A stretch of 64,000 nt of DNA. Source: Chloroflexota bacterium (GTDB lineage: Bacteria > Chloroflexota > UBA11872). Within the stretch, counting starts at the first letter, position 1. Every line of letters starts with the position of its first letter. Below the pieces are notes generated by a model. That model was not told where the DNA came from. It ran no database searches and was given only the letters and a program-made list of their open reading frames with translations. The stretch lies in contig JAJDVX010000037.1 of the NCBI GenBank assembly GCA_022825895.1, positions 120,581-184,580 on the forward strand, given 5' to 3'. This document shows, piece by piece, positions 24,798 to 35,282 of this stretch. Position numbers and translations under genes: made by a program.

Positions 24798-26963
24798 TCA
24801 GTTTGGCTGGCGGACCTCGATTTCGCCGGCGTCCGATCGGATCGAGACGATGGCGCCGGAAACAACCTCGCAAGTGCTCGGTTCTCCTTCGGGGTTGAGG
24901 GCGACCGCCGCGGTCTCGGCGCGAGTGGGATGGGGAATCAGCAGCAGGCGGATCCCAGCTGTCCCCAGGGAGCGGAAGTCGGAGGGGCCGAGGGTGCTGC
25001 GCCGCGTGAGGACCAGGACGTCGGCTGACGCGCCGGGAGGTGGCCGGGCGGCAGCGGGTGGCGCCACCAGGACCGTGAGGTCTGTAGTCGAGAGTCTCGT
25101 CCAGGCGCCGGTTTCATCGTGGAGAAGTTCGACGGTCAGGCCGCCGCTGGACGCATTGCCTATTGCGTCGACCCGTGCGCGGCGGGTTCCGTCCGGCGAG
25201 ACGAGGGCCGGTCCCAGTCCGTGCAGCTTCGGCGCCGCCGCGAGCGCCACGGGACGCTCCGACAGCAGGGCCAGGGCGGTGGCGCTGGCGCGGCCGTCGG
25301 CGCGCGGCATGGCCAGCAGGTCAACGGTCGAGTCCCAGGCGGGCAGGGCGGCGTCGAGCACGTACGGTCGCAGGCGATCGCCCACGACGACGAGGCTTGC
25401 ATCGGCCTGGCGCGCGTAGACCGTGGGCGTGTCGCCGGCGAAGTCGGCGGTGAGCCGGGTTGCCGGGTCGTGGAACAGACGCGGCGCGACGACCACGGCC
25501 AGGAGGGGCGGCAGGGCGAACGCGGCGATGCCCAGACCGACGGCCAGGGATCTAATGCGACGCGTGCGGACTTGCGGGATGCGCCAGGGCTGGCGTCCGC
25601 CGAGCGCGACCAGAAGGGCGATTGCCACGTAAACGGCGGCGGCGTGTCCGAGGCTGAAGCCGGGGATTGGGATTGAGGCGCCGGGCAATTCGGCCGCCAG
25701 GCGGGCGGCCTGGACCAGGTACTCCAGCGGCAACCAGGCGGCCCAGGCGAGCACCTCGCCGAACGGCCAGCCGGCGGCCGCCCAGATGGCGACGGGCGCG
25801 CCCGTGAGCATGATCCAGACCGGCGCGGCCAGGGCCAGCAGGTTGGCGGGGATCGCGGCCAGCTGCAGGCGCTCAAAGGTGTGCGCGATGATCGGTGTGA
25901 CCATGAGGCTGGCGGTGGCGGTGACCGCCAAAGGCTCGGCGGCGAGGCGGGGCAGGCGGGCACGGGCTGTAAGCCACTCCGAGACTCCCGGCGCGATGAT
26001 TACAAGGCCGAGCGTGCCGGCGAAGGAGAGTTGAAAGCCGACGTCGGCCAGGGCCGACGGGTCGACGAGAACGATCGCGAGCGCCGCCACCGCCAGGGCG
26101 ACCAGCGCGTCGGTATCCCGTCCCAGTAGCCAGGCCAGCAGGATCAGTTCGCCCATTAGCGTGGCGCGCACGACGCTGGGCTCGCCGCCGGTCAGGGCGG
26201 CGTAAAGGGGTAGGGCAAGCATGGCCAGCAGGACGCTGTAGCGGCCGATCAGCCAGCCGGCCATGCGGCGGACGGCCAGGGCGACGAGGGTGATGTTGAA
26301 GCCGGAGATGGCGACGACGTGGATCAGGCCGGAGGCCAGGAAGTCGTTTCGCAGGTCGCCCGGGAGGCTGGAGCGCTTGCCGACCAGGATGGCCGACAGC
26401 AGGGCACCGTGCGGTTCGGGGAGAACGCCGCGCACGCTGCGGTCGATGTGATCGCGCAGCCTGGTGAGCCACGGTGGGTTGGAATCCGGCGGGGGCGAGA
26501 GGATGCGGACCTGTTGGGTATCCAGGCGTCCGGCGAAGGTCTGGTCGGTGCTTCGAAGCTGCGGCGAGCCGCGTGGCTCGGAGGGTTCGAACGCGCCGGT
26601 TAGGGCGACGTGGGCACCCGCCGGGGCCGCGCCGCCGGGGGCGAAGAATTCCACCAGGCCGGCGGCTGACGCAGATTCGCTACCGGACCGGGAAGCGCGC
26701 TGGACTTGCAGCGTTCGGCGGGCGCCGGGGTGTACGTCGACGACCATGCCTTCGAGACGGAGTTCCACGCCTTCCGGCGCAACAACCAGGGGTGCCTGCG
26801 CTTGCTGGTGGTGAGTGGCGCGAGCGAGGCCTAGAGCTAGAGCGGCCGGGATGAGCAGGACGGCCAGGCGTTTCGGGCGGGCCGCGCCCGCCGAGAGAAT
26901 CGCCACCGCAAGGATCACGGTAAGCCAGGCCGGAGGCGCGCCCCACCAGGCGGTTGCGGCCAC
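24798..26963 (-). CDS. comEC: ComEC/Rec2 DNA-uptake channel with degenerate beta-lactamase domain
   Basis: A 721-residue polytopic protein. An N-terminal OB-like domain (about 65-160) precedes the Competence domain (about 185-480), recognisable from ALLSAILVGKRSSLPGDLR, LIHVVAISGFNITLVALAVRR and the many helices after it. The channel passes single-stranded DNA into the cytosol during transformation. The C-terminal part keeps the length and strand order of the metallo-beta-lactamase domain. However, the expected DxGQGD is DFAGDT, the HxDxDH metal motif is replaced by PRADGRAS, and the later HHGS by TRRST, so nuclease activity looks lost. GTG at 26963 is the first usable start. The frame stays open upstream and the bases before it would encode another hydrophobic helix, so the N-terminus may be longer. 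comEA lies 410 bases away on the same strand. Confidence 0.88.
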   Translation of the reverse strand: MAATAWWGAPPAWLTVILAVAILSAGAARPKRLAVLLIPAALALGLARATHHQQAQAPLVVAPEGVELRLEGMVVDVHPGARRTLQVQRASRSGSESASAAGLVEFFAPGGAAPAGAHVALTGAFEPSEPRGSPQLRSTDQTFAGRLDTQQVRILSPPPDSNPPWLTRLRDHIDRSVRGVLPEPHGALLSAILVGKRSSLPGDLRNDFLASGLIHVVAISGFNITLVALAVRRMAGWLIGRYSVLLAMLALPLYAALTGGEPSVVRATLMGELILLAWLLGRDTDALVALAVAALAIVLVDPSALADVGFQLSFAGTLGLVIIAPGVSEWLTARARLPRLAAEPLAVTATASLMVTPIIAHTFERLQLAAIPANLLALAAPVWIMLTGAPVAIWAAAGWPFGEVLAWAAWLPLEYLVQAARLAAELPGASIPIPGFSLGHAAAVYVAIALLVALGGRQPWRIPQVRTRRIRSLAVGLGIAAFALPPLLAVVVAPRLFHDPATRLTADFAGDTPTVYARQADASLVVVGDRLRPYVLDAALPAWDSTVDLLAMPRADGRASATALALLSERPVALAAAPKLHGLGPALVSPDGTRRARVDAIGNASSGGLTVELLHDETGAWTRLSTTDLTVLVAPPAAARPPPGASADVLVLTRRSTLGPSDFRSLGTAGIRLLLIPHPTRAETAAVALNPEGEPSTCEVVSGAIVSIRSDAGEIEVRQPN

Positions 26964-27062
26964 GCCAGCGAGAAATGCGCCGCTGGCGCCGGCGATCAGG
27001 GCGCCTGGCCCCAGCCCCGCCCCGTATGATTCTCGACGCCAGCCTTTGCGCCGAAAAAACCC

Positions 27063-27419
27063 ATGGATCGCCGCCAGATACGCGCACTGTTCGCCGCGAT
27101 GTTCTCAATCTTCTTCATCACGCTGATCGTCTTCGTGTGGTCGCTGCAATCGGGACCGGCGCCGATCATCGTGGAGGGGGTCCTCGTCGGCACGATGGCG
27201 CTGCTGGCGCTGCGCGGACGGCGACTGACGCCGACGCTGCGACGCAACCTACGCCGGGTCTTCTGGCTCTTCTTCGGCGCCATCACCATCAGCGTGATCG
27301 CGTGGGTTCGAGAGGTCGGTGTGCTGCTGCCGATCGTGATCGAGGTGGCGCTGCTGGTGGTGGCGCTGTTCGTCATGCGTTGGACCCGAATCCCGGACGA
27401 CCCTGAACTCGGAAGCTAA
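27063..27419 (+). CDS. Small four-helix membrane protein of unknown function
   Basis: A 118-residue protein with four hydrophobic segments (about residues 10-27, 34-49, 66-83 and 86-105) joined by short basic loops (RGRRLTPTLRRNLRR), suggesting the loop between helices 2 and 3 is cytosolic. ATG at 27063 is the only sensible start. It lies between comEC and comEA but on the opposite strand, and its last 47 bases run antisense into the 3' end of comEA. No known motif. Codon pattern and membrane topology make it a plausible gene; the function is not known. Confidence 0.6.
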   Translation: MDRRQIRALFAAMFSIFFITLIVFVWSLQSGPAPIIVEGVLVGTMALLALRGRRLTPTLRRNLRRVFWLFFGAITISVIAWVREVGVLLPIVIEVALLVVALFVMRWTRIPDDPELGS

Positions 27420-27816
27420 TCAGCGGCAGGACGCGGTCAACGGTGGCGTCGGGGATGCCGAGCGCGCGCAGGTCGGCGGCGGATTGCAGCGGGCCAAAGA
27501 AGGTGCGTGCGTGGACGATTCGCGCGGCGTAGACGGAGCCGATTCCCGGTAGCTGGGCGGCCAAGTCGTCCGCAGAGAGCGTGTTCACGGCGACGGTTCC
27601 CGTGGCTTCGGGAACGGGCGACGTGCCGAGTGTTGTTGTGAAGGTCGGGGCCGACTCGGGCGTCGTTCGCGTGCCCGCCAGCATGATGCTGAAGACGAGG
27701 GCGGCGACGGTTGCCGTGACCGTCAGCAGGCCCAGGCCTCGACGGCTGGCGGCGCGTTCGGCCACGGCCGACGGTAACTCGGCGGGATGTGTGACCTGGG
27801 GATCCGGCTGGGCCAT
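27373..27816 (-). CDS. comEA: ComEA-like helix-hairpin-helix DNA receptor
   Basis: A 147-residue membrane-anchored protein. Residues 28-47 form a single transmembrane helix (LLTVTATVAALVFSIMLAG) after a cytosolic tail. A Thr/Pro-rich linker comes next, then a C-terminal helix-hairpin-helix domain beginning VAVNTLSADDLAAQLPGIG and continuing FFGPLQSAADLRALGI, the pattern of ComEA DNA-binding modules. It would bind incoming double-stranded DNA outside the membrane and hand it to ComEC. The soluble SLBB domain found in longer ComEA proteins is absent. It ends inside a convergent small gene and lies 6 bases downstream of the MoeA-type gene on the same strand, so transcription may be shared. Confidence 0.86.
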   Translation of the reverse strand: MAQPDPQVTHPAELPSAVAERAASRRGLGLLTVTATVAALVFSIMLAGTRTTPESAPTFTTTLGTSPVPEATGTVAVNTLSADDLAAQLPGIGSVYAARIVHARTFFGPLQSAADLRALGIPDATVDRVLPLISFRVQGRPGFGSNA

Positions 27817-27822
27817 TGGGCG

Positions 27823-29778
27823 CTAGCGATCCCCGCCGAATTCGGCCATGACTTCACCCATGCGTGAGGTGTCGTAGCCGCCCATGGCTCGGACGGCTTC
27901 GGCGAAGGTTGGATCGCGGAGGATGTCCAGCAGGGCGGCGACGGGCGGGTGGTCCAGGTGCTCGCACGGGATGACGAGGTCGTATTGCTCCATGCCCACG
28001 GGGATGAAGTCGGTGCCAAGGGCGCGGGCGGCGGCGCGGATGCCCAGCGCCACGTCGGCCATTCCGCTGTCGACGTCAGCGGCCACGGCCAGGTGGGTGT
28101 ATTGCTCGCGGTCGTAGCCCTCAATTGCGGATGGGTCGATGCCTTCTTTGTCCAGCAGGTGGTCCAGGAGCATGCGGGTGCCGGCGCCGCGCTGTCGGTT
28201 GACGAACCGGATGCCGGGGCGGGCCAGGTCATGCAGCGTTCGGAGGTCCTTGGGGTTTCCGCTTGGAACGATTAAGCCCTGTTCCCGTTGGGCGAAGTGG
28301 ACCAGGGTGACGGCGCGGCCGGGGAGGACTCGCTGCACATCGGTCTCGTTGTAGACGCCGGTGGTTGGGTCCAGCAGGTGGCAGCCGGCCAGGTGGGCCT
28401 CGCCGCGGCGCAGGGCAACCAGGCCGCCGTAGCTGCCGGCGTTGGTGGAGGCCAGGCGCATGGGCGGTGAGCGGCGGAAGACTTCGCTGGCCAGGAGATC
28501 GAGGGCGGGGTCGTGGCTGCCGATGGCGACGGCGGTGTGCTCGATGCCCTCGGCCTCTCCCAGGAGTTCGACTTCGACCTCCGACCCGGCCGCGATGCCC
28601 TCGGAAAATCGCGGGACCGTGACCAGCCCGTCGGCCCGCACCAGCGACATGATGACGCCGGCGGCACGCTCCAGCGGGGCCGCGACGATCCGGTCGCCGA
28701 CGCGACCGACGCGCACGCGAATGAACTCATCGTCGCCGGCGTGGGAGACAAGTTGGCGCGGGGTGATGGCCTTGACGGTGCGGCGCTGCGGGGCCGGGCG
28801 GCCCAGGCATTCGTCGATGAGCGGTCGGACGAAGAGTTCGAACGTGAGGGCGGCGGAGACCGGGTAGCCGGGGATTCCAAGCACCGGCTTGCCGCGGGCG
28901 ACGCCGAGGACTACGGGATGCCCGGGCCGGACCGCGACCCCATGCACAAAGACGCGGCCCAGGTCGGCGATGACGCGGGCGCTGTAGTCCTCACGGCCGG
29001 CGGACGAGCCGGCGTTGATGACGACGATGTCGGCGGATTCGAGGGCGGTCTCGGTGGCGGCTCGGATGGCGTGGAAGTCGTCGGCCACGATCTCGCCGCG
29101 CAGCGCCTGGGCGCCCCAAGTCTCGGCGAGGGCGCCGAGCATGAGGCCGTTGAATTCGATGAGCTCGCCGGGCTCTGGCGTACGCCCAACGGGCACCAAC
29201 TCACTGCCGGTCGGGATAACGGCCACGCGGGGTGGCTCGACCACGTCCACCTCGGAGTGGCCGGCGGCAGCCAGAGCACCGAGATCGCGGGGCTCCAGGC
29301 GGCGGCCCTGGGGGAGCACCAGTTCCGAGGCCACGATGTCCTCGCCCATCGGCCGGACGTACTGCCAGGGGGCGGCGGCGGCGGTGATTTCGATGGTGCC
29401 GTCGCCGCGGTCGTGGATGTCCTCGATCATGATCACGGCGTCGGTGTCGGGCGGCATGGCGTCGCCGGTGTCGATCCAGATGGCGTCGGTGTCCAGCTTG
29501 AGTCGCCGCGGTGAGGTCTCGGCGGCGCCGACGGTGCCGGCGGCGGTTACGGCCACGCCGTCCATGGCGGCAGCCGGAAAGTGCGGGCTGGATAGGGCGG
29601 CCCAGACGGGCGCCGCGGTGACGTGGCCGAGGGCCTGGTCCAGCGGCAGCCGGAGGGTCCGGCGGGGCGGCCAACTGGGGAGTTCGGCCAGCGCTTTGGC
29701 CAAGCGTTCGCGTGCCGTGGCCAGGGGCACGTCGTAGAGGTAGACGGCGCGCTGGTCCGGGTCAGAAGGGTTCGACAT
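27823..29778 (-). CDS. moeA: MoeA molybdopterin molybdotransferase fused to a PBP-like domain
   Basis: A 651-residue fusion. The first about 405 residues are MoeA, which inserts molybdate into adenylylated molybdopterin: HFPAAAMDGVAV, DTDAVIMIEDI, VAVIPTGSELVPVG, the catalytic loop INAGSSAGREDYSA and VLGIPGYPVSAAL are all present. From about 430 to the end lies a periplasmic-binding-protein-like domain (LASTNAGSYGGLVALRRGEAHLAGC and ALGIRAAARALGTDFIPVGMEQYDLVIP), as seen in ModE/ModA-like molybdate or cofactor sensors. ATG at 29778 is preferred over the TTG one codon earlier. It starts inside the last 17 bases of the second moeA gene, so both are translationally coupled. The binding domain may sense molybdate or a pterin ligand. 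Confidence 0.9.
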   Translation of the reverse strand: MSNPSDPDQRAVYLYDVPLATARERLAKALAELPSWPPRRTLRLPLDQALGHVTAAPVWAALSSPHFPAAAMDGVAVTAAGTVGAAETSPRRLKLDTDAIWIDTGDAMPPDTDAVIMIEDIHDRGDGTIEITAAAAPWQYVRPMGEDIVASELVLPQGRRLEPRDLGALAAAGHSEVDVVEPPRVAVIPTGSELVPVGRTPEPGELIEFNGLMLGALAETWGAQALRGEIVADDFHAIRAATETALESADIVVINAGSSAGREDYSARVIADLGRVFVHGVAVRPGHPVVLGVARGKPVLGIPGYPVSAALTFELFVRPLIDECLGRPAPQRRTVKAITPRQLVSHAGDDEFIRVRVGRVGDRIVAAPLERAAGVIMSLVRADGLVTVPRFSEGIAAGSEVEVELLGEAEGIEHTAVAIGSHDPALDLLASEVFRRSPPMRLASTNAGSYGGLVALRRGEAHLAGCHLLDPTTGVYNETDVQRVLPGRAVTLVHFAQREQGLIVPSGNPKDLRTLHDLARPGIRFVNRQRGAGTRMLLDHLLDKEGIDPSAIEGYDREQYTHLAVAADVDSGMADVALGIRAAARALGTDFIPVGMEQYDLVIPCEHLDHPPVAALLDILRDPTFAEAVRAMGGYDTSRMGEVMAEFGGDR

Positions 29779-31000
29779 CAACCCAGACGCCTTCCGCCAG
29801 TCCGCCGGCGTCCAGCGGAATCCGTATAAGACCCGAGGCGCGCACCAGGGTGGCGATCAGGTTAGATGGACCAAGGACGGGGATTGCCAACCACTCGTCA
29901 TCGCGCTGACTGAGCGCCGCTGGCACGAAATCGATGCGTCCGGTCTGGGAGGCGAGGCTGCGCGTGAGGCGCGCGCGGCGCCGGGGCGGTCCATAGGCAG
30001 GACCGGCTCCGAGCAGTCGCCGAATGGTCGGAGCCACTACCAGCCCAAACACGACCATGGCAGAAACGGGGTTACCGGGCAGGCCAAACACGGGCTTGCC
30101 ATCGGCCACGGCGACGATGGTGGGTTTGCCGGGCTTGACGGCGATGCCGTGAGCCAGAATGCCGGGCAGGCCAAGGCTGCCAATCACGTCGGCGGTCATG
30201 TCGCGGGTGCTGACGGAACTGCCAGCCGAAATGACTACGAGGTCGCAGGCGTCCTGGGCGGCGCGGGCGAGTCGTTCCAGTTCGGTTCGGTCGTCGGGCG
30301 CGACGCCGAACTCGCGCACCTCGGCACCGGCCTGACGGGCGAGGGCGGCGAGGGTGGTGGCGTTGACGTCGCGAACCTGGCCGGGCGCCGGTTGGGCGCC
30401 CGCGGGCACGATCTCGTCGCCGGACGAGAGCACGCCAACGATAGGGCGTACCGCCGCCTCGATTTCCGTAATGCCAAGAGCGGCCAGTACGCCCAGATCC
30501 TGCGCGCGCAGTTGGTGTCCGGCGGGCAGCAGTTGGTCGCCGGCGGCCAGGTCCTCGCCGGCCTGGATGACGTGCTGGCCGGGGGCGGCGGGGCGCAGGA
30601 CTTCGACGGAGGTCTCGTCGACCGGCTGGGTGTATTCCACCATCACCACGGCGTCGGCCTGGGGCGGCAGCATGCCGCCGGTGTGGATCAACTGGGCGGT
30701 ACCGGGCTGCAGGGGCCGTTCGGCGGCGGCGCCCATCGGAACCTCGCCGTCCACGGTCAGGAATGCGGGCAATCCTTCGGAGGCCCCGTAGGTGTCGGCG
30801 GCGCGGACGGCGTAGCCATCCATGGCCGAGCGGGCGAAGGCCGGGCTGTCTTCGGGCGAAATGAGCGGCGCGGCGGTGATGCGTCCCAGGGCGGTGCCCA
30901 AGCCGACGCGCTCTTGGCGAGCAGCGGCCGGCAGGCGCTCGAACAGGCGCGCCAGCGCCTCTTTCGGCGTCACGATCTGGAAGAAGATGTCCGTCGTCAT
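29762..31000 (-). CDS. moeA: Molybdopterin molybdotransferase MoeA
   Basis: A 412-residue MoeA of standard length, the first gene of the coupled pair. Segments seen: SPAFARSAMDGYAVRAADT, QADAVVMVEYTQPV, VGVLSSGDEIVPAG, the active loop ISAGSSVSTRDMTADVI and VFGLPGNPVSAMVVF. The catalytic loop reads SVSTRD where most MoeA proteins have SVGxxD, so the second glycine is substituted while the Asp is kept. Two non-identical MoeA proteins in one operon suggest either distinct steps (molybdenum and tungsten insertion) or a hetero-oligomer. No mobA, moaA or molybdoenzyme gene is present in this window. It is transcribed leftward, ahead of the MoeA-PBP gene and comEA. Confidence 0.92.
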   Translation of the reverse strand: MTTDIFFQIVTPKEALARLFERLPAAARQERVGLGTALGRITAAPLISPEDSPAFARSAMDGYAVRAADTYGASEGLPAFLTVDGEVPMGAAAERPLQPGTAQLIHTGGMLPPQADAVVMVEYTQPVDETSVEVLRPAAPGQHVIQAGEDLAAGDQLLPAGHQLRAQDLGVLAALGITEIEAAVRPIVGVLSSGDEIVPAGAQPAPGQVRDVNATTLAALARQAGAEVREFGVAPDDRTELERLARAAQDACDLVVISAGSSVSTRDMTADVIGSLGLPGILAHGIAVKPGKPTIVAVADGKPVFGLPGNPVSAMVVFGLVVAPTIRRLLGAGPAYGPPRRRARLTRSLASQTGRIDFVPAALSQRDDEWLAIPVLGPSNLIATLVRASGLIRIPLDAGGLAEGVWVDVEPF

Positions 31001-31114
31001 GCGGCAGGCGCGTCCGGAGAGCGGCTTGCCTGCATTGTCACGCTCGACGCGGCCACCGGTCCATGCCGGCGCGTCCGTATAATCGCGAACCGTTTCGCCA
31101 CTTTCTGGACTGCC

Positions 31115-31390
31115 GTGTCATCCGACCCGTCTACAAGCGACGACCGCGAGGTCACGTACATTGAGTTTGACGACATTGAAGTTGAGGTCAGCGTCTGGGA
31201 GGGCATGTCGGGTTGGAACGCCAACGCCGTCATCGATGGCCGCGACTACCGGGCCATGGGCGCGGCGACTCGCGAGGACGCGCTGACGCGGCTGACCTCG
31301 TCGATCCGCTTCAGCACCGAGGCCACCTTCGCCCTGGGCATCAAGAACCGCCGCTACTGGTCCCCGAACCCGTATTGGAAGGGGCGCTAA
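31115..31390 (+). CDS. Small hypothetical acidic protein
   Basis: A 91-residue soluble protein of unknown function. GTG at 31115 is chosen because coding character (acidic EVTYIEFDDIEVEVSVWEG) begins right after it; the much longer frame upstream runs opposite the MoeA gene and is a shadow. Predicted strands at the start are followed by a charged helix, then a C-terminal stretch rich in aromatic residues (RRYWSPNPYWKGR). There is no signal peptide or membrane segment. It lies between moeA (divergent) and groEL (same strand, 229 bases on), separated from the latter by a hairpin that may end its transcript. Confidence 0.5.
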   Translation: MSSDPSTSDDREVTYIEFDDIEVEVSVWEGMSGWNANAVIDGRDYRAMGAATREDALTRLTSSIRFSTEATFALGIKNRRYWSPNPYWKGR

Positions 31391-31506
31391 GCAGGCGGTC
31401 AGCCCTGGACGCCGGCGTCTTGCAGGACCGAGGTTTTGGGAACAACCGGGGTGGTCGGTCGGCCTTTCGAATGGTGTTTCGTGCCCACTGCGGGCCGTTC
31501 CTGCGT

Positions 31507-31512
31507 TACAAT
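31507..31512 (+). promoter_or_regulatory. Candidate -10 element upstream of groEL
   Basis: TACAAT is close to the TATAAT consensus and is the only AT-rich hexamer in a GC-rich leader. No good -35 sits 16-18 bases upstream. No CIRCE inverted repeat (TTAGCACTC/GAGTGCTAA) is present, so HrcA control is not supported. Confidence 0.3.
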
Positions 31513-31534
31513 TGGGGACCGAACGTCGGTGCGC

Positions 31535-31567
31535 CGCAGCGCGCCGCTTGGCGCGTTGCGCCTTTTT
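31535..31567 (+). terminator. Terminator-like hairpin in the groEL leader
   Basis: An 11-bp stem (CGCAGCGCGCC at 31535-31545 with GGCGCGTTGCG at 31550-31560, one G-T pair) with a GCTT loop is followed by CC and five T (31563-31567). It has the form of an intrinsic terminator, lying after the small gene that ends at 31390 and 52 bases before the groEL start. It either insulates groEL from upstream reading or acts as an attenuator if transcription begins near 31519. Confidence 0.6.
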
Positions 31568-31574
31568 CATCTAA

Positions 31575-33305
<1,731 letters not shown>

Positions 33306-33328
33306 CCCGCACCCACCAGGAAACTCTC

Positions 33329-33359
33329 AAGCCCCGCCGGCCAGTGGCCGGCGGGGCTT
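33329..33359. terminator. Shared bidirectional terminator between groEL and sigA
   Basis: A perfect 14-bp stem AAGCCCCGCCGGCC (33329-33342) and GGCCGGCGGGGCTT (33346-33359) encloses a 3-base loop AGT. It stands between the convergent ends of groEL and sigA. The outermost A-A/T-T pairs of the stem give short U-rich ends on both strands, so it can serve both. Confidence 0.85.
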
Positions 33360-33385
33360 GTTGCTTCAGTCGATACCGCGGATGC

Positions 33386-34501
33386 CTAGGTCAGGAAGTC
33401 CTTGAGCTTGCGGGCGAGGCGGGGGTGGCGCAGGCGGCGAAGGGCCTGGGACTCGATCTGGCGAATGCGCTCGCGGGTCAGGCCGAATTCCTGGCCGACC
33501 TGATCCAGCGTTCGCGGCGTGTCGTCGTCGAGGCCGTGGCGCATGCGCAGGATTTTCTGCTCACGGGGGTCCAGCATTTCCAGGACGCCTTCCAGGTGCT
33601 CGGTGAGCATCTGCGAGGTGGCGGCCTCGACCGGCTCCACGGCGTCGTCATCGGGGATCAAGTGCCCGATTTCGGTGTCGCCGTCCTCGCCGATGGGCGT
33701 TTCGAGCGAGATGGGCAGGCGGGCGGCGAGCTTGAGTTCGCCGATCTGCTCTTCGCTCATCTCCATCTCGTGGGCGATCTCGTCGTCGGTCGGCTCACGC
33801 CCCAGGCGCAGTTGCAAGTCGCGCTGCACGCGGTAGGACTTGGTGAGCTTTTCGTGCACGTGCACCGGCAGCCGGATCGTGCGGCTCTGCTCGGCGATGG
33901 CGCGGGTAACCGCCTGGCGAATCCACCAGGTGGCATAGGTGCTGAACTTGTAGCCGCGACGCCAGTCGAACTTCTCGGCGGCGCGCATCAGGCCGGCGTT
34001 GCCCTCCTGGACGAGGTCGAGCAGCGGGATGCCGTGGCCGGTGTACTTCTTGGCCACGCTCACTACCAGGCGCAGGTTGGCCGTGATGAGATGTTCGCGG
34101 GCGGACTCGTCGCCACGCTCAATGCGCTGCGCCAGGTCGACTTCTTCCTTGGCCGTGAGCAGCGAGATGCGGCCGATTTCGTTGAGGTAGCTGCGCACGG
34201 TGTCCTGGCTGGCGGACTCGAGTTCCAGGTCGCGTTCCCGCCGCGACTGGATGGTCGTGACCTTGGAGGCGTCGTTGCCTTCGGTGTCTTCCGGTTCTTC
34301 GTCGCGCAGCTCGATCTCTTCCTCGGCCAGCTGCATGCGGAACCAGGTCTCGACTTCTTTCGTGATGTGGGTCTCGTCGGGCAGGACTTTCTTGAGTTCC
34401 GACTTGTTGAGAAAGCCCGGGTCCGAGCCCAGGGCCACAAGCTCGGCCAGGGCGTTTTCGAGCGTTTCCTCGTTCAGATGTAGTGCGACTTCAACCGCCA
34501 C
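33386..34501 (-). CDS. sigA: Primary RNA polymerase sigma factor SigA/RpoD
   Basis: Housekeeping sigma-70 factor, 371 residues. An acidic N-terminal region-1.1-like segment runs to about residue 95. Region 1.2 ([25 protein letters not shown]) precedes region 2 with the core-binding and -10-recognition helix [30 protein letters not shown], and [19 protein letters not shown] (melting aromatics). Region 3 contains [10 protein letters not shown], and region 4 the -35-reading helix-turn-helix [20 protein letters not shown]. All are standard, so promoters in this genome should resemble TTGACA-17-TATAAT, which the promoters noted in this window do. Its ATG at 34501 lies downstream of a 391-base divergent spacer. 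Confidence 0.96.
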   Translation of the reverse strand: MAVEVALHLNEETLENALAELVALGSDPGFLNKSELKKVLPDETHITKEVETWFRMQLAEEEIELRDEEPEDTEGNDASKVTTIQSRRERDLELESASQDTVRSYLNEIGRISLLTAKEEVDLAQRIERGDESAREHLITANLRLVVSVAKKYTGHGIPLLDLVQEGNAGLMRAAEKFDWRRGYKFSTYATWWIRQAVTRAIAEQSRTIRLPVHVHEKLTKSYRVQRDLQLRLGREPTDDEIAHEMEMSEEQIGELKLAARLPISLETPIGEDGDTEIGHLIPDDDAVEPVEAATSQMLTEHLEGVLEMLDPREQKILRMRHGLDDDTPRTLDQVGQEFGLTRERIRQIESQALRRLRHPRLARKLKDFLT

Positions 34502-34892
34502 GGATCATTCACCATCCCCCTGCTACGGCAAGTCCCGACGCGCTTGCGGCGCGTTGGGTGCCCGGCGCTCCCTGAATCTACCCCTCAACCCCGCCGGATA
34601 GCCACCGCTCAGGACACACGAGGACCCGCCGCGCGGGCGTGCGCGTTTCCCGACGGCCTGATGTCGCGCGGTTGCGTCTGCAAAGAGGACAGGGATGGTT
34701 CGCCTGTCGAAGCGGTAGGCGCTTGTGCCGAAAACGCCCGCGCGTCGCATCGTCCGACCCAGCGGTGCGCAAGTCACCGCTTACGCAAGTATACGCCGAT
34801 CGGAGGGCGTGGTTGCAGGCAAGTTCATGCGGGACGAGGCTGGGTGACTCTGAGCCGGTCGGATGCAACTGTGAACGGCGACCGTAGATACG
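34502..34892. other. 391-base divergent spacer upstream of sigA
   Basis: No gene is supported. On the minus strand a TATACT -10-like hexamer lies at 34788-34793, without a good -35 at 17 bases; if used, sigA would have a leader of about 280 bases. Several short open frames are arginine-rich shadows. Nothing else is recognised. Confidence 0.45.
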
Positions 34893-35156
34893 ATGGCTGA
34901 AGTGATGGGGCGGTTTCGGGGCGGGGATGGAGTTGGTGTAATGGCCGCGGACAGCGGGCCGTTGACCCTGGAAGACCTGCGACGCGAATTGCGCCACGAG
35001 CGCAGCGAACTACGCAACGAGTTTGATCGCACTTTGCGGCACTACGCCACGAAGGCGGATCTGCGCGCGCTCGAGACGCGCCTGACCGTTCGGCTGACGG
35101 TGTTGCTCGCGGCACTGGGCGGCGTGCTGGTTGCCGTAGACAGGCTCTGGACCTGA
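34893..35156 (+). CDS. Small coiled-coil membrane protein
   Basis: An 87-residue protein (71 residues if ATG at 34941 is used). A strongly charged helix with heptad pattern (LTLEDLRRELRHERSELRNEFDRTLRHYATKADLRALETRL) is followed by a single C-terminal transmembrane segment (VLLAALGGVLVAVDRLW). This matches the general form of bacterial DUF1640/CCDC90-like coiled-coil proteins, which anchor by their C-terminus and oligomerise. There is no catalytic motif. The gene is isolated between sigA and a lipoprotein gene. Function unknown; the start is uncertain between the two positions given. Confidence 0.55.
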   Translation: MAEVMGRFRGGDGVGVMAADSGPLTLEDLRRELRHERSELRNEFDRTLRHYATKADLRALETRLTVRLTVLLAALGGVLVAVDRLWT

Positions 35157-35282
35157 GACGGGTCTGTCAGTTCCTGGCTTCAACGCGCTGACTGTCGGGC
35201 GCGCTCAATTGTGTTGCGGCGCGGTGGGGGGCTTCCCTAAGCTTTGAATCAACCCCGAGTTCCCACGGATCGTTGTCTTCGC

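Noticed and set aside
30149..31114. Long N-terminal extension of the small gene at 31115
   Set aside because: It runs antisense to moeA; coding character only begins at the GTG 31115.
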